The notes beneath the pieces are model-generated. The model was not told where the DNA came from. It made no database searches and saw nothing but the letters and a program-made list of their open reading frames with translations. Below are positions 36,697 to 45,957 of a stretch of DNA of 64,000 bases, piece by piece. Source of the stretch: Alcaligenes aquatilis (GTDB lineage: Bacteria > Pseudomonadota > Gammaproteobacteria > Burkholderiales > Burkholderiaceae_B). The translations under genes were made by a program, and so were the position numbers. The stretch spans positions 2,170,001 through 2,234,000 of the forward strand of contig NZ_CP022390.1 in assembly GCF_003076515.1 (NCBI RefSeq). Reading direction: 5' to 3'. The stretch's first letter is position 1, and every line of letters begins with the position of its first letter.

Positions 36697-38882
36697 CAGT
36701 CTTTCTCCTTGCGCAAAGCCACACGGCGACGACGCGCCTGAGCCTGCGAGCGCACCACCCACGCCAGAATCAAAGCCAGCAAGCCCAATGGAATAGCAGG
36801 CCACCAGACGGGGCGATTCCAAAGGTCAATGCGCTCGACGCGCTGTTCAGGGTCGATACGGTAATACTGGATGCTGTCGCGCACCATCATGGACGGCTTG
36901 GCATTGCGTACCCAGCTTTGGTATGCACCGCCCGCATTGGGGACATAGCCAAACATCCAGGGAGCATCGTGCTGAACCAAATGAATCATCTGCTGCACCA
37001 CCGCCTGCTTGTCCGGGCCGTCATTCAAAAAACGCATTTGCTCGTACAGACGATCAAACTCTGCACTTTGATAATTGGCAGCGTTTTCACCCCCAAAATC
37101 TTTCTTGGCTTGAGGGCCGTACAACAAGGTGAAAAAGTTTTCGGCATCCGGGTAGTCGGCTACCCAACCCCACAGGAATATCTGCGCCGCGCCACGCTTC
37201 ATCTTGTCCTGAAAACGGTTGTAGTCGGTGGCACGTACTTCCAATTGCAGGCCCACTTGGGCTAATTGACGGCGCATCCAATCCACCGTGGCATCCGAAC
37301 CCATCCCCATCATGGAGTCGTAATACAGGATCAAGGGCTTACCGGTTCGACTGTCCCGTCCATCGGGATAACCGGCCTGCCGCAACAAATCACGGGCTTC
37401 GTCCAGGCTGCGGCGTTTCACCACACCATTGTCCCTGGTGTAGACATAAGGGTTGGCGCCCTGGGGCAAGGGCTGATAACCCGGCACGCCCGGCGGCAAG
37501 GGGCCATGCGCGGCTTGCCCTTGGTCATTCATGAAAATGGAGACGTACTGCTCCCAGTCGAACACAATGCTGATAGCCAAACGCAGCTTGCGGTTTTTCT
37601 CGAACTGCTCGGGTGTGTCGCCCTGGCCGACCACTGGGTCGTGCCAGTTAAAGCCCATATAAAACAATTGCGCTTCGGGAGCCGTACGCAATTGCAAACC
37701 GCGCTCCTGATACAGATTGGCTTTGTCGACGGAATCCTGTGCCGCTACGGTCATGGCCACGCCATACTCGCCCCGCTCCACCTGCGGAATGTCGTAATAA
37801 CCTTGCAGGAACTTGCCCATCAAAGGTACGCCCTCTTTTTCCAAAGAGAACACCACTTTGTCCAGGAAAGGCATGGGTTTACCACAATCTTCCAGCAAAC
37901 CGGCTGCTTGATCACCCGGCTCGCCCACGCACGGGTAGGGCTCACCCCGGTAATTGGGGTTGCGGCTCAACACATGGCGGCGGTTGGTCAGGGACTCCGT
38001 CAGCATGAATGGGCCCGTACCCACCGGCCAACTATCCAGCGTCAGGTTGTGCTGTGCCATGCGTGGCTGGCTATAGAAACGCTCGGCCTCCCAAGCCATA
38101 GGAGCAGTAAAAGTCATGGCTAGCCAGTACTTGAACTGCGGATACTTGCCATTGACCTCAATACGCAGCGTGTGTTTGTCCAGGGCGCGCACACCCGGCA
38201 AGGTAAAGGGGCGCAAATCCAGCCATTGAGGACGCGGCTCCTGCTTGTCAATACGGGCCAGTTCTTCACTGAACTCCTTGAAGCCCCGGATATGCTCGGC
38301 CATCACCCCCAAGGCAGGCGAGGCCAAACGCGGACTGGCCAGACGCTTGAAGGCATAAACGTAATCGTGAGCCGTCAGCTCTCGCGAGCCGGTATGGGCA
38401 AAGTCGGCAATGCTAAAGGCGTCACTCAAATCCGGCGCCCGCATGGGGTAGTAACGGAACTCACCCTGCTCATCCAAGGCAAAGGCCGGATGTGGCTGAA
38501 AGCGAATGCCTTGCTTGATCGGAATGTCGTAACGGCTGATGGCCACCTGCTCACCCGGCGCATCGGCTGGCAGACGATGACCTTGCGCGTCCAGATACAC
38601 CGGGTCTACCAGCTCGGCCGCCGTCTTGGGGATCAGGCGATACGGCCGATCCAGATAGTGGTAGCCGTACAGCGGCTCGTAAATCGAATAGGTAAATGGG
38701 GTCTCGTCACCGGAATAGGACAAAGCCGGATCCAGGTGATTGGGAGAACGAGTCGTGAATGCGCTGTACAGCGTGTTTTCCGCTGCGCTTTCTTCGTGAT
38801 AAGGGCTGTTCACGGGCTTGGAGCAGGCTGCCAATCCGACACACAACAGGGCCAGCCCGCCCCACCGCCAAGGGCTTAACAT
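36696..38882 (-). CDS. Peptide-binding lipoprotein of ABC transporter, with C-terminal membrane anchor
   Basis: A 728-residue solute-binding protein family 5 member (OppA/YejA type). It has a lipoprotein signal with lipobox LAAC (Cys20), then ENTLYSAFTTRSPNHLDPALSY and the usual long two-lobe fold. It is larger than common relatives (500-610). The C-terminus adds a hydrophobic helix (WWPAIPLGLLALILAWVV) followed by RRRRVALRKEKD. It is therefore apparently anchored at both ends. First subunit gene of the four-gene transporter. Confidence 0.87.
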   Translation of the reverse strand: MLSPWRWGGLALLCVGLAACSKPVNSPYHEESAAENTLYSAFTTRSPNHLDPALSYSGDETPFTYSIYEPLYGYHYLDRPYRLIPKTAAELVDPVYLDAQGHRLPADAPGEQVAISRYDIPIKQGIRFQPHPAFALDEQGEFRYYPMRAPDLSDAFSIADFAHTGSRELTAHDYVYAFKRLASPRLASPALGVMAEHIRGFKEFSEELARIDKQEPRPQWLDLRPFTLPGVRALDKHTLRIEVNGKYPQFKYWLAMTFTAPMAWEAERFYSQPRMAQHNLTLDSWPVGTGPFMLTESLTNRRHVLSRNPNYRGEPYPCVGEPGDQAAGLLEDCGKPMPFLDKVVFSLEKEGVPLMGKFLQGYYDIPQVERGEYGVAMTVAAQDSVDKANLYQERGLQLRTAPEAQLFYMGFNWHDPVVGQGDTPEQFEKNRKLRLAISIVFDWEQYVSIFMNDQGQAAHGPLPPGVPGYQPLPQGANPYVYTRDNGVVKRRSLDEARDLLRQAGYPDGRDSRTGKPLILYYDSMMGMGSDATVDWMRRQLAQVGLQLEVRATDYNRFQDKMKRGAAQIFLWGWVADYPDAENFFTLLYGPQAKKDFGGENAANYQSAEFDRLYEQMRFLNDGPDKQAVVQQMIHLVQHDAPWMFGYVPNAGGAYQSWVRNAKPSMMVRDSIQYYRIDPEQRVERIDLWNRPVWWPAIPLGLLALILAWVVRSQAQARRRRVALRKEKD

Positions 38883-39448
38883 TGCCCTTGCCGCCAGCAG
38901 TCATAGCGCCATTTCCATGGCGGCACAGGATTGGGTTCGGACCAGATGCCAACGCGGTCCTCTTTGGCTTCGCGCTCCAGCCCGTCAATGCGCGGGTCAC
39001 GCAGGAAGCGGCCACGCTTTTCCCGGTTCGCCATTGCCATACCGGCACGCACCAGTTTCTGATTAGCGGTTTCACCATCGGCCAAGGGCACATCGCATAC
39101 CGCACGACCATGGCGATCGCTCTCATAGCAAGACAGGGTCAATTGCTTGCCGGACACTAAATCCGACAAGAAGCGTCGCGAGGCCACCGCAAAGGGCTGG
39201 CCAGGGCGACGGCTGTCTTTCGTGGTTTCAGGGGCATCAATACTGGCCAGGCGCACACGCACCTGCTTGTTATTGCTGGGCAGAATTGTCAGCGTATCGC
39301 CATCCGCCACCCGCACCACGCGCCCAGTCAACTCGAAGTTTTGAGCCTGAACAGGCAAGGCCCAGACAGCCATCACAGCCGCCATGCCAGCACAAACGGC
39401 TGTGCGCCGAGTCAAAGAAGAAAAGCCGGACAGGGAAAACACAGTCAT
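38876..39448 (-). CDS. Secreted thermonuclease-family nuclease
   Basis: A 190-residue staphylococcal-nuclease-fold protein with a signal peptide (about 1-35, ending PVQAQ). Active-site elements are visible: VADGDTLTI, VRLASIDAPETTKDSR (catalytic Arg and Asp/Glu) and ESDRHGRAVCDV. It should cut DNA/RNA in the periplasm or outside. The stop overlaps the binding-lipoprotein start by 7 bp, placing it at the head of the peptide transporter operon. Confidence 0.9.
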   Translation of the reverse strand: MTVFSLSGFSSLTRRTAVCAGMAAVMAVWALPVQAQNFELTGRVVRVADGDTLTILPSNNKQVRVRLASIDAPETTKDSRRPGQPFAVASRRFLSDLVSGKQLTLSCYESDRHGRAVCDVPLADGETANQKLVRAGMAMANREKRGRFLRDPRIDGLEREAKEDRVGIWSEPNPVPPWKWRYDCWRQGQC

Positions 39449-39550
39449 GATGCGGACAACACTCCAGGCGAGTAGCAGAAACTAGGCTAACAAATTATAG
39501 ATACTGCGCACCGCCTGTCCAGAGCAATGTCCCTAGTAGGCAGGCCCGCG

Positions 39551-41152
39551 TCAAGACGCTTGCAGGCGGGGCCAGCTGCGGTGCAAATACCAGCAAGCCT
39601 GCTCCACGCCCTCCACCCCGAATACGGCAGCGGGCCCTTGTTGTAAACGATGAGTCGTGAACAAGTCTGCGACGGCATCGGGTGCTACTTGGCGCATCAA
39701 GCAGGATTGATACAGGGTAAGCAGTTTTTGCGTCCAGACACGGCCGCCAGCCTGGGAGACTGCGCTCAACACCTCCTGCGCCGCCTGCCCCAGTTCCGCA
39801 TCATCCCCCGTGCGGGCACGCAAGTCCGCCTGCAAGGCCTCCCATACGCCTTCCTGACTCAAGGCGCGCTGCACATCCAGGCACATCACATTGCCTGAGC
39901 CTTCCCAAATGGAATTGACGGGAGCCTCGCGCAACAAGCGCGGCATGGGGCCATCCTCGATATAACCGTTGCCGCCCCAGGTTTCCATGGCTTCGGCACA
40001 CAGGGCGATGGCCCGACGGCATACCCAGAACTTGGCGGCTGGAGCCAGGACACGCAACACGGACTGCGCGACAGGATCGTTGGCCCGCTCTTGCAGGTCC
40101 ACCAGAAACAGGGCCAGATGGGTGGCGGCTTCGCTTTCCAGACTCATATCCAGCAGTACCGCCTGCATCATGGGCTGATCGATCAATTGTTTACCAAAGC
40201 AGCGTCGATGCTGGCAGTAGTGCAAAGATTGCACCAACGCCTGGCGCATCAGGGCCGCACTGCCCAGCACGCAATCAATACGGGTACGAGCTGCCATTGC
40301 GGCCAACAAAGCAATACCACGACCGGCCTGGCCCACACGCCAGGCCAGAGCGCCATCAAAATCAATCTCGGCACTGGCATTGGAACGATTACCCAACTTA
40401 TCTTTCAGCCTGCGTATATAGCGGCGATTCAAACCGTCTTCGGTATAGCGCGGTATCAGGAAGCAGGAGAACTGCTCGTGCTCACGGGCCAGCACCAGAT
40501 GTCCGTCCGCTTGTGGCACAGATAAAAACCATTTATGGCCATAAACACGAAAAGCCTGCCCATCGGGGTGCGCTTCGGTGGTGCAACCACGCAGATCAGA
40601 GCCGCCCTGCCTTTCTGTCATGCCCATGCCCAGCAGCACACTGCTCTTTTCTACCATCTGTTGGCTGGACGAATCGTACTGATTGATATCCAGCTTGGCC
40701 GCCCACTCCTGAAACGGGTCAGACTGCAATAAAGGCGCAGCGGCGCGCGTCATGGTCAAGGGACACAGAGTGCCCGCCTCGATCTGACCATGCAGGTAAA
40801 AACCCATGGCCCGTAGCAGGTGCTGGCCGGGCTGGGGCTGATGAGGCCAGATATGCAAACCCTGCTCCATGCCCAGGCTCAGCAAATGATGCCAGGCGGG
40901 ATGAAAATCCACTTGATCAATTCGCTGCCCTTGAGCAGACCAACCTCGCCATTGCGGCGGCTGCCGATTGGCCAAGGCTCCTTGCTCACGCCAATAGGCA
41001 GAGCCCAGTTTCTGACCGTAGTCGGCCAGACTTTGCCGGGCCTCTTGGCAGGCCAATTGAGATTGCCAATGTTGTAGGGCCGGATCCTCGCCAAACAGAT
41101 CATCATCCATCAAATCCGGCACCTGATTCTGTAACTGCTGTTCCAGAGCCAT
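39551..41152 (-). CDS. aidB: AidB-like acyl-CoA dehydrogenase
   Basis: A 533-residue flavoprotein of the acyl-CoA dehydrogenase superfamily, AidB branch. Markers are the N-terminal VPDLMDDDLFGEDPALQHW, flavin segment GMGMTERQGGSDLRGCTT, and FGKQLIDQPMMQAVLLDM plus TWGGNGYIEDGPMPRLLREAPVNSIWEGSGNVMCLD. E. coli AidB is induced by alkylating agents and binds DNA. A 3-methyladenine glycosylase gene lies 2.6 kb away. AGGAGG precedes the ATG. Probably cotranscribed with corA, 41 bp upstream. Confidence 0.88.
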   Translation of the reverse strand: MALEQQLQNQVPDLMDDDLFGEDPALQHWQSQLACQEARQSLADYGQKLGSAYWREQGALANRQPPQWRGWSAQGQRIDQVDFHPAWHHLLSLGMEQGLHIWPHQPQPGQHLLRAMGFYLHGQIEAGTLCPLTMTRAAAPLLQSDPFQEWAAKLDINQYDSSSQQMVEKSSVLLGMGMTERQGGSDLRGCTTEAHPDGQAFRVYGHKWFLSVPQADGHLVLAREHEQFSCFLIPRYTEDGLNRRYIRRLKDKLGNRSNASAEIDFDGALAWRVGQAGRGIALLAAMAARTRIDCVLGSAALMRQALVQSLHYCQHRRCFGKQLIDQPMMQAVLLDMSLESEAATHLALFLVDLQERANDPVAQSVLRVLAPAAKFWVCRRAIALCAEAMETWGGNGYIEDGPMPRLLREAPVNSIWEGSGNVMCLDVQRALSQEGVWEALQADLRARTGDDAELGQAAQEVLSAVSQAGGRVWTQKLLTLYQSCLMRQVAPDAVADLFTTHRLQQGPAAVFGVEGVEQACWYLHRSWPRLQAS

Positions 41153-41193
41153 CTCGCCTCCTTGATTTCGGCCTTGTCGCTCTTTGCTTCAGG

Positions 41194-42198
41194 CTAGAGC
41201 CATTTGGCCTTTTTGAATTTCCAGTACAAAAATCCGCACACGCTGCCCATCAAGCCCAAGGCCAGGGGGTAACCCAGCGTCCACTCCAGTTCCGGCATGT
41301 ACTTGAAGTTCATGCCATAAATCCCCGCCACGGCAGTTGGCACGGCCAGGATAGCGGCCCAAGCGGCCAGCTTGCGGGTGGTATCGGTTTGCTGCATCTG
41401 CCCGATCATCAACCCGCCTTCAAAGGCAAAAGCCAGGGCTTGTCGCTGACTATTAATAAACTCAGCCGTGCGCGCAATACGGTCTGAAACCTCAGCAAAA
41501 TAGGCCCTGCTTTCCGCATCAACATATTCAAGTTCGATACGCGACAAGCGACGCGTCAATTCGGCCAGCGGCGACACTGCCGTATGGACACGCAGCAAGT
41601 CGCGCCGTAAGCGATAAATACGCCGTACATCGTTTTCCTTGAAACCTCGAATCAGGAATTGCTGCTCAATGGCTTCTACGGCTTTTTCGGTTTGCTCCAA
41701 CGAAGTCTGATACTGGTCCACAATCAAGTCCAGCAGCTCCGAGGCCACAAAGTCGCTGCCCCGCGCCAGCAAAGCGGGCGTACTTTCCAGGCGGGCGCGC
41801 AAGGGCAGGTAATTGCTGTTGGAACCACGGCGCACCGTCAGCAACAAACCGTGGGCAATCAAAATCTGTGTCGTACCCAACAGCGGGCGCAAATCCTTCA
41901 GGCCCAGCGTCACCGCAACCACAATCAGGCAATTACTGAACTCCAGCAGCTTGGGACGGCGATGAGGAGCAATCAATTCTTCAACAGCATTGTCTGGCAG
42001 ACCCAGTTGCGCCCCCACCTCGCGCAAGGTGGCCTCACTGGGGTCTTTCAAGCCAATCCAGATAAAACCATCCTGCAAGGGGTCATGCGCAGCAAGGTGA
42101 TGAATATCCAAAACCTGAGCTGGCTGGCCAGACTGATAGCGATACGCGGCCACCACAACATCTTGTTCCTCTGGTGGGACCGGAGCTATTTCTTGCAT
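41194..42198 (-). CDS. corA: CorA-type magnesium/cobalt transporter
   Basis: A 334-residue pentameric divalent-cation channel. The long N-terminal cytoplasmic domain is followed by two C-terminal membrane helices. The signature GMN is in IYGMNFKYMPELEW near residue 300, and the C-terminus ends in basic KFKKAKWL. Length is near the E. coli protein's. Zinc exporter ZntB is a related alternative, but the MPEL after GMN favours CorA. Confidence 0.88.
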   Translation of the reverse strand: MQEIAPVPPEEQDVVVAAYRYQSGQPAQVLDIHHLAAHDPLQDGFIWIGLKDPSEATLREVGAQLGLPDNAVEELIAPHRRPKLLEFSNCLIVVAVTLGLKDLRPLLGTTQILIAHGLLLTVRRGSNSNYLPLRARLESTPALLARGSDFVASELLDLIVDQYQTSLEQTEKAVEAIEQQFLIRGFKENDVRRIYRLRRDLLRVHTAVSPLAELTRRLSRIELEYVDAESRAYFAEVSDRIARTAEFINSQRQALAFAFEGGLMIGQMQQTDTTRKLAAWAAILAVPTAVAGIYGMNFKYMPELEWTLGYPLALGLMGSVCGFLYWKFKKAKWL

Positions 42199-42290
42199 GC
42201 TGTCTCCTTACAGACAAAGCCCGTTTTTTTGTTCGATAATAGCACTGGCCTGCCTGCGCGCTGCGACGGCAGCGACTTGCAAGGAAAGAC

Positions 42291-42671
42291 ATGAAATCAC
42301 GATCCATCCTGTGCCTGGGCACACTGATTCTGGCTCTGGGCGTCGGCCTGGGCGCGTTTGGTGCACACGCCTTGCGTGCCATGGTTGACGCATCGGCCCT
42401 GGCGACCTGGCATACCGCCGTGCTGTATCAATTACTACATGGCCTGGGCCTGCTGCTGATTGCCGCGTTAGGCTCGCAGCTAAATACAGCCTGGCAATCC
42501 CGCAGCGCCATTCTGATGCTGGCTGGCGTGCTGATTTTTAGCGGCAGCTTGTACATTCTGGTGCTCAGCGGCGTGAAATGGCTGGGGGCCATTACCCCTC
42601 TTGGCGGGGTGGCCATGATCCTGGCCTGGCTCTTTCTGGCAATAGCCGCCTGGCGTGGCAAGGACACCTGA
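42291..42671 (+). CDS. DUF423-family membrane protein (YgdD-like)
   Basis: A 126-residue protein with four hydrophobic helices. It begins with the DUF423 pattern LGVGLGAFGAHALR and TWHTAVLYQLLHGLGLL, then ends with GAITPLGGVAMILAWLFLA. AAGGAAAG precedes the ATG. Inner membrane, function unknown. It reads towards the deaminase gene 58 bp away, so the two may share a transcript. Confidence 0.88.
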   Translation: MKSRSILCLGTLILALGVGLGAFGAHALRAMVDASALATWHTAVLYQLLHGLGLLLIAALGSQLNTAWQSRSAILMLAGVLIFSGSLYILVLSGVKWLGAITPLGGVAMILAWLFLAIAAWRGKDT

Positions 42672-42729
42672 CCCCAGAGCCTACGCCTTCGTATAATGGG
42701 GCGCATAGTGTGCTTAACAGGAGCGCCCC

Positions 42730-43767
42730 GTGTCTGATTCCGCTTTTTCTTTACGCGAATTTACCCGCCAACTGCCCAAGGCTGAACTGCACCTTCATAT
42801 TGAAGGCACGCTGGAACCGGACTTGATTTTCAAGCTGGCCCAGCGCAATCACATTACGCTGCCCTATCCCGATCAGGCCAGCCTGCAAGCCGCCTATCAG
42901 TTCACCGATCTACAGTCCTTTCTGGACCTGTATTACGCAGGGGCCGGCGTCCTGATCACCGAGCAGGATTTCTTTGACATGACTTGGGCCTACTTTCTAC
43001 GCGCCCAGGCCGATGGCATTGTCCATACGGAAATCATGTTTGACCCGCAAACACACACCGCACGCGGCATTGCCATGGAAACCGTGTTTGCCGGAATTGC
43101 CCGCGCCGCCCGCCAGGCCAAGTCCGAGCTGGGTATCAGTAGCTATCTGATCTTGAGTTTCCTGCGTCACCTGAGCCAAGCCGATGCTTTTGCCACGTTG
43201 GACGCCGCCCTGCCCTTACGTAATCAGTATTCCGACCTATGGATTGCGATTGGCCTGGACTCCTCGGAAAAAGGCAACCCGCCCGCCAAATTCGAGAAGG
43301 TCTATGCCCGTTGCCGAGATCTGGGTTTCCGGCTGGTCGCCCATGCCGGTGAAGAAGGCCCGGCCAGCTATGTCCGCGATGCCCTGCAACTGCTGAACGT
43401 GGAACGCATCGATCATGGCGTCCGCAGCCAGGACGACCCGGCCCTGATGCAATACTTGGCCGACCACGCCATTTCCTTGACAGTCTGTCCCCTGTCCAAC
43501 ATCAAGCTCAAGGTTTTTGACAGCCTGCACCAGCACAACTTGAAGCACTTGCTGGATCGCGGCCTGAATGTCTGCGTGAACTCGGACGACCCGGCCTATT
43601 TTGGCGGCTACCTACTGGACAACTATATGCAAAGCGCCCAGGCCCTGAATCTGCAGCAGGCTGATTTGCGTACCCTGGCAGCCAATAGCCTGCGCTCCTC
43701 CTTTTTACCCAAGGAGCAAAAACAGACCTGGTTAAACAAGCTGGAGCAGATTCCCGGCAATGACTAA
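42730..43767 (+). CDS. Adenine deaminase (adenosine-deaminase superfamily)
   Basis: A 345-residue Zn-dependent amidohydrolase converting adenine to hypoxanthine. It matches the bacterial/fungal adenine deaminase branch (Aah1, P. aeruginosa PA0148) rather than classical adenosine deaminase, by FLDLYYAGAGVLITEQDF and IVHTEIMFDPQTHTARG. Zn and catalytic residues are in ELHLHIEGT, VAHAGEEGP and NSDDPAYFGG. The start is GTG, with AGGAG 8 nt before it. It overlaps the glycosylase gene by 8 bp. Confidence 0.9.
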   Translation: MSDSAFSLREFTRQLPKAELHLHIEGTLEPDLIFKLAQRNHITLPYPDQASLQAAYQFTDLQSFLDLYYAGAGVLITEQDFFDMTWAYFLRAQADGIVHTEIMFDPQTHTARGIAMETVFAGIARAARQAKSELGISSYLILSFLRHLSQADAFATLDAALPLRNQYSDLWIAIGLDSSEKGNPPAKFEKVYARCRDLGFRLVAHAGEEGPASYVRDALQLLNVERIDHGVRSQDDPALMQYLADHAISLTVCPLSNIKLKVFDSLHQHNLKHLLDRGLNVCVNSDDPAYFGGYLLDNYMQSAQALNLQQADLRTLAANSLRSSFLPKEQKQTWLNKLEQIPGND

Positions 43768-44377
43768 GTCCGCGCTGCATCTGCCAAGAGCCTTCTTTGC
43801 CCGCGATCCACGTTACGTCGCCCTAGAATTGCTGGGCAAAACCCTGGTTTTGAATGACGAACGCGGCAGGCGCTGTGCCACCATTGTGGAAACCGAGGCT
43901 TATTTGGGCCCTCAAGATCAGGCTGCCCACAGCCGGCGCGGCATTACCGAGCGCACACGGCTGATGTTTGGCCCGGCTGGCTATGCGTACGTGTATTTGA
44001 TTTATGGCCTGCACCACTGCATGAATATCGTCAGTGGCATGCCGGGCGACGGCACAGCCGTCCTGCTGCGGGCAGCGCAATGGACCTGGCCCCAGGATGG
44101 CCCTTCCCTGTCTGGCCCGGGGCGTCTGTGCAAAGGACTGGGCATCGACAAGGCCTATAACGGTGCCGATGCGTGCGCCCCTACCTTGCATCTACTGGAC
44201 GCTCCTGCTCTGCCGCCAGAGCAAATCCTGATCGGCCCACGTATTGGCGTGGACTATGCAGGAACCTGGGCCAAGGCCCCCCTGCGCTACTCGATTGCCC
44301 GGCATCCGCAGGTATCGGTCAAGCCGGGCAAAACCACCACAAAACGCAGTGTCAAAGGCCTTAAACGCCCAGCGTAG
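43760..44377 (+). CDS. mpg: 3-Methyladenine DNA glycosylase (AAG/MPG family)
   Basis: A 205-residue monofunctional glycosylase that removes alkylated or deaminated purines. The conserved block VETEAYLGPQDQAAHSRRGITERTRLMFG (about residues 43-71; catalytic Glu) and AYVYLIYGLHHCMNIV identify the family. The C-terminus is basic. It is translationally coupled to the upstream adenine deaminase by an 8-bp overlap. Confidence 0.93.
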   Translation: MTKSALHLPRAFFARDPRYVALELLGKTLVLNDERGRRCATIVETEAYLGPQDQAAHSRRGITERTRLMFGPAGYAYVYLIYGLHHCMNIVSGMPGDGTAVLLRAAQWTWPQDGPSLSGPGRLCKGLGIDKAYNGADACAPTLHLLDAPALPPEQILIGPRIGVDYAGTWAKAPLRYSIARHPQVSVKPGKTTTKRSVKGLKRPA

Positions 44378-44435
44378 AACAGGTATTATTAATTCTTCAC
44401 GCTGAATGCGTATCAGCTGCTTTTAAGGATTTCCC

Positions 44436-44750
44436 ATGCGACTTTCCGTACTACTTAGCGTCCTTCCCGCCGTTTTGCTGGCAGCTTGCACGGCCACGGG
44501 TAATAGCGCACAAACAAGCTCGACCTCTTCGTTCAGCGACGCCCCTGTTGGCCTGTGCAATGCGGACGCCTTGAGCCCTGCTGGCCAGACCGCCAGCCAA
44601 AGCCAGGTCGAGCGCCTTGTTAAACAAGCCGGTGCTGCGAAAGCTCGCGTACTGGCCCCAGACCGCATGTACACCACCGACTACGACCCAAGCCGCCTGA
44701 ACATCCGCGTAGACGAACAAAACAACATTATTTCTGTTTACTGCGGCTGA
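44436..44750 (+). CDS. I78-family peptidase-inhibitor-like lipoprotein
   Basis: A 104-residue protein with a lipoprotein signal (lipobox LAAC, Cys at about residue 16). The C-terminal part matches the I78 elastase-inhibitor pattern: T-x-DY, PSRLNIRVDEQNNIISVYCG. The conserved RLN-x-x-x-D and terminal CG are present, and a second Cys upstream (GLCNADAL) could form the disulfide. It may protect against proteases in the periplasm. It is 6 bp ahead of the thioesterase gene. Confidence 0.75.
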   Translation: MRLSVLLSVLPAVLLAACTATGNSAQTSSTSSFSDAPVGLCNADALSPAGQTASQSQVERLVKQAGAAKARVLAPDRMYTTDYDPSRLNIRVDEQNNIISVYCG

Positions 44751-44756
44751 TCCCCA

Positions 44757-45164
44757 ATGACTCACGACCAAAGCCAACATTTGCTGGACACGCTGTTCGC
44801 CCCCTGGGTGCAAGCCCTGAAGCTGCGCGTAGAAAACCTGAGCGAAGACGGCGTTGTATTGCGCCTGCCTTTCTCGGATCAACTGACACACGTGGCCGGC
44901 GTGGTTTGCGGTCAGGTCTATATGGCTGCGGCCGATACCGCCATGGTGCTGGCCGTCAGCCAAAGCCTGGGCGAGTTTCGCCCCATGACCACGGTTTCGC
45001 TGAACACCAGTTTTGTACGCCCGGTCAGCCAAGGGGATGTGCTGGTTCACGCCCAAGTACTGAAACGTGGCAAAAGCATGGTCTTTGGTGATATCAAGCT
45101 GCTGGACGATCAAGGCAAGCTGGTGGCTCACGCCACCACCACCTACGCCCTGTTACCAGGCTGA
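44757..45164 (+). CDS. PaaI-type hotdog thioesterase
   Basis: A 135-residue acyl-CoA thioesterase-like hotdog protein. The family region GVVCGQVYMAAADTAMVLAV (about 50-69) carries the usual aspartate, and TTVSLNTSFVRPVSQGDVLVHAQVLKRGKS follows. The substrate is unknown; likely an aromatic or medium-chain acyl-CoA. Short spacing suggests cotranscription with the I78 lipoprotein. Confidence 0.87.
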   Translation: MTHDQSQHLLDTLFAPWVQALKLRVENLSEDGVVLRLPFSDQLTHVAGVVCGQVYMAAADTAMVLAVSQSLGEFRPMTTVSLNTSFVRPVSQGDVLVHAQVLKRGKSMVFGDIKLLDDQGKLVAHATTTYALLPG

Positions 45165-45343
45165 CTTTGCCCGGAACTGCCGCTTGCTTAGCAAGACAGA
45201 CTCTGACACAAAACAGTGCGCCCAACGGTTTGTCAGAGCAGGCTTTGCCCGACTATCATCGTCATAGCACATGTGTCCCAGCCTAGCCTTGGGGCCGTTA
45301 CCCCGCCCGATTCCTTGTTGATCGCTTTACTGGAGAAGTTCAA

Positions 45344-45943
45344 ATGGCAAAAGTCCTGGTTCTCTATTACTCCGCCTATGGCCACGTAGAAAAAATGGCT
45401 CAAGCGGTAGCCGAAGGTGCACAAAGCGCTGGCGCGACGGTGGACATCAAGCGTGTCCCCGAACTGGTCCCGGAAGCGGTGGCCCAAAAAGCGAATTTCA
45501 AGCTGGATCAAGACGCTCCGGTCGCCACCATTGCCGACCTGGAAAACTACGACGCCATTATTGTGGGCACCGGCACCCGTTTCGGACGCATCAGCTCGCA
45601 AATGGCCAGTTTTCTGGATCAGGCCGGTGGTCTGTGGGCGCGTGGCGCACTCAATGGCAAGGTAGGCGGTGCCTTTACCTCTACCGCCACCCAACACGGT
45701 GGGCAGGAGCTGACGCTGCTGTCCATTATTCATAACCTGATGCACTTTGGCATGATCGTGGTGGGCCTGCCCTACAGCTTTGCAGGCCAGACCCTGATCA
45801 ATGAAGTCACTGGCGGCAGCCCTTACGGTGCCTCCACCATTGCCGGTGGCGATGGTTCGCGTCAGCCCAGCCAGAACGAACTGGACGGCGCGCGCTACCA
45901 GGGCCGCCATATCGCTGAAATTGCAATCAAGCTGAAAGGCTAA
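45344..45943 (+). CDS. wrbA: NAD(P)H:quinone oxidoreductase WrbA
   Basis: A 199-residue tetrameric flavodoxin-like FMN protein that reduces quinones by two electrons. FMN loop [19 protein letters not shown] is at about 8-26, and the WrbA segments [17 protein letters not shown] and [18 protein letters not shown] are present. GGAG lies 9 nt before the ATG. It is 14 bp upstream of the glutathionyl-hydroquinone reductase gene, so a quinone-handling operon. Confidence 0.95.
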   Translation: MAKVLVLYYSAYGHVEKMAQAVAEGAQSAGATVDIKRVPELVPEAVAQKANFKLDQDAPVATIADLENYDAIIVGTGTRFGRISSQMASFLDQAGGLWARGALNGKVGGAFTSTATQHGGQELTLLSIIHNLMHFGMIVVGLPYSFAGQTLINEVTGGSPYGASTIAGGDGSRQPSQNELDGARYQGRHIAEIAIKLKG

Positions 45944-45957
45944 AACGGAGTACACAG

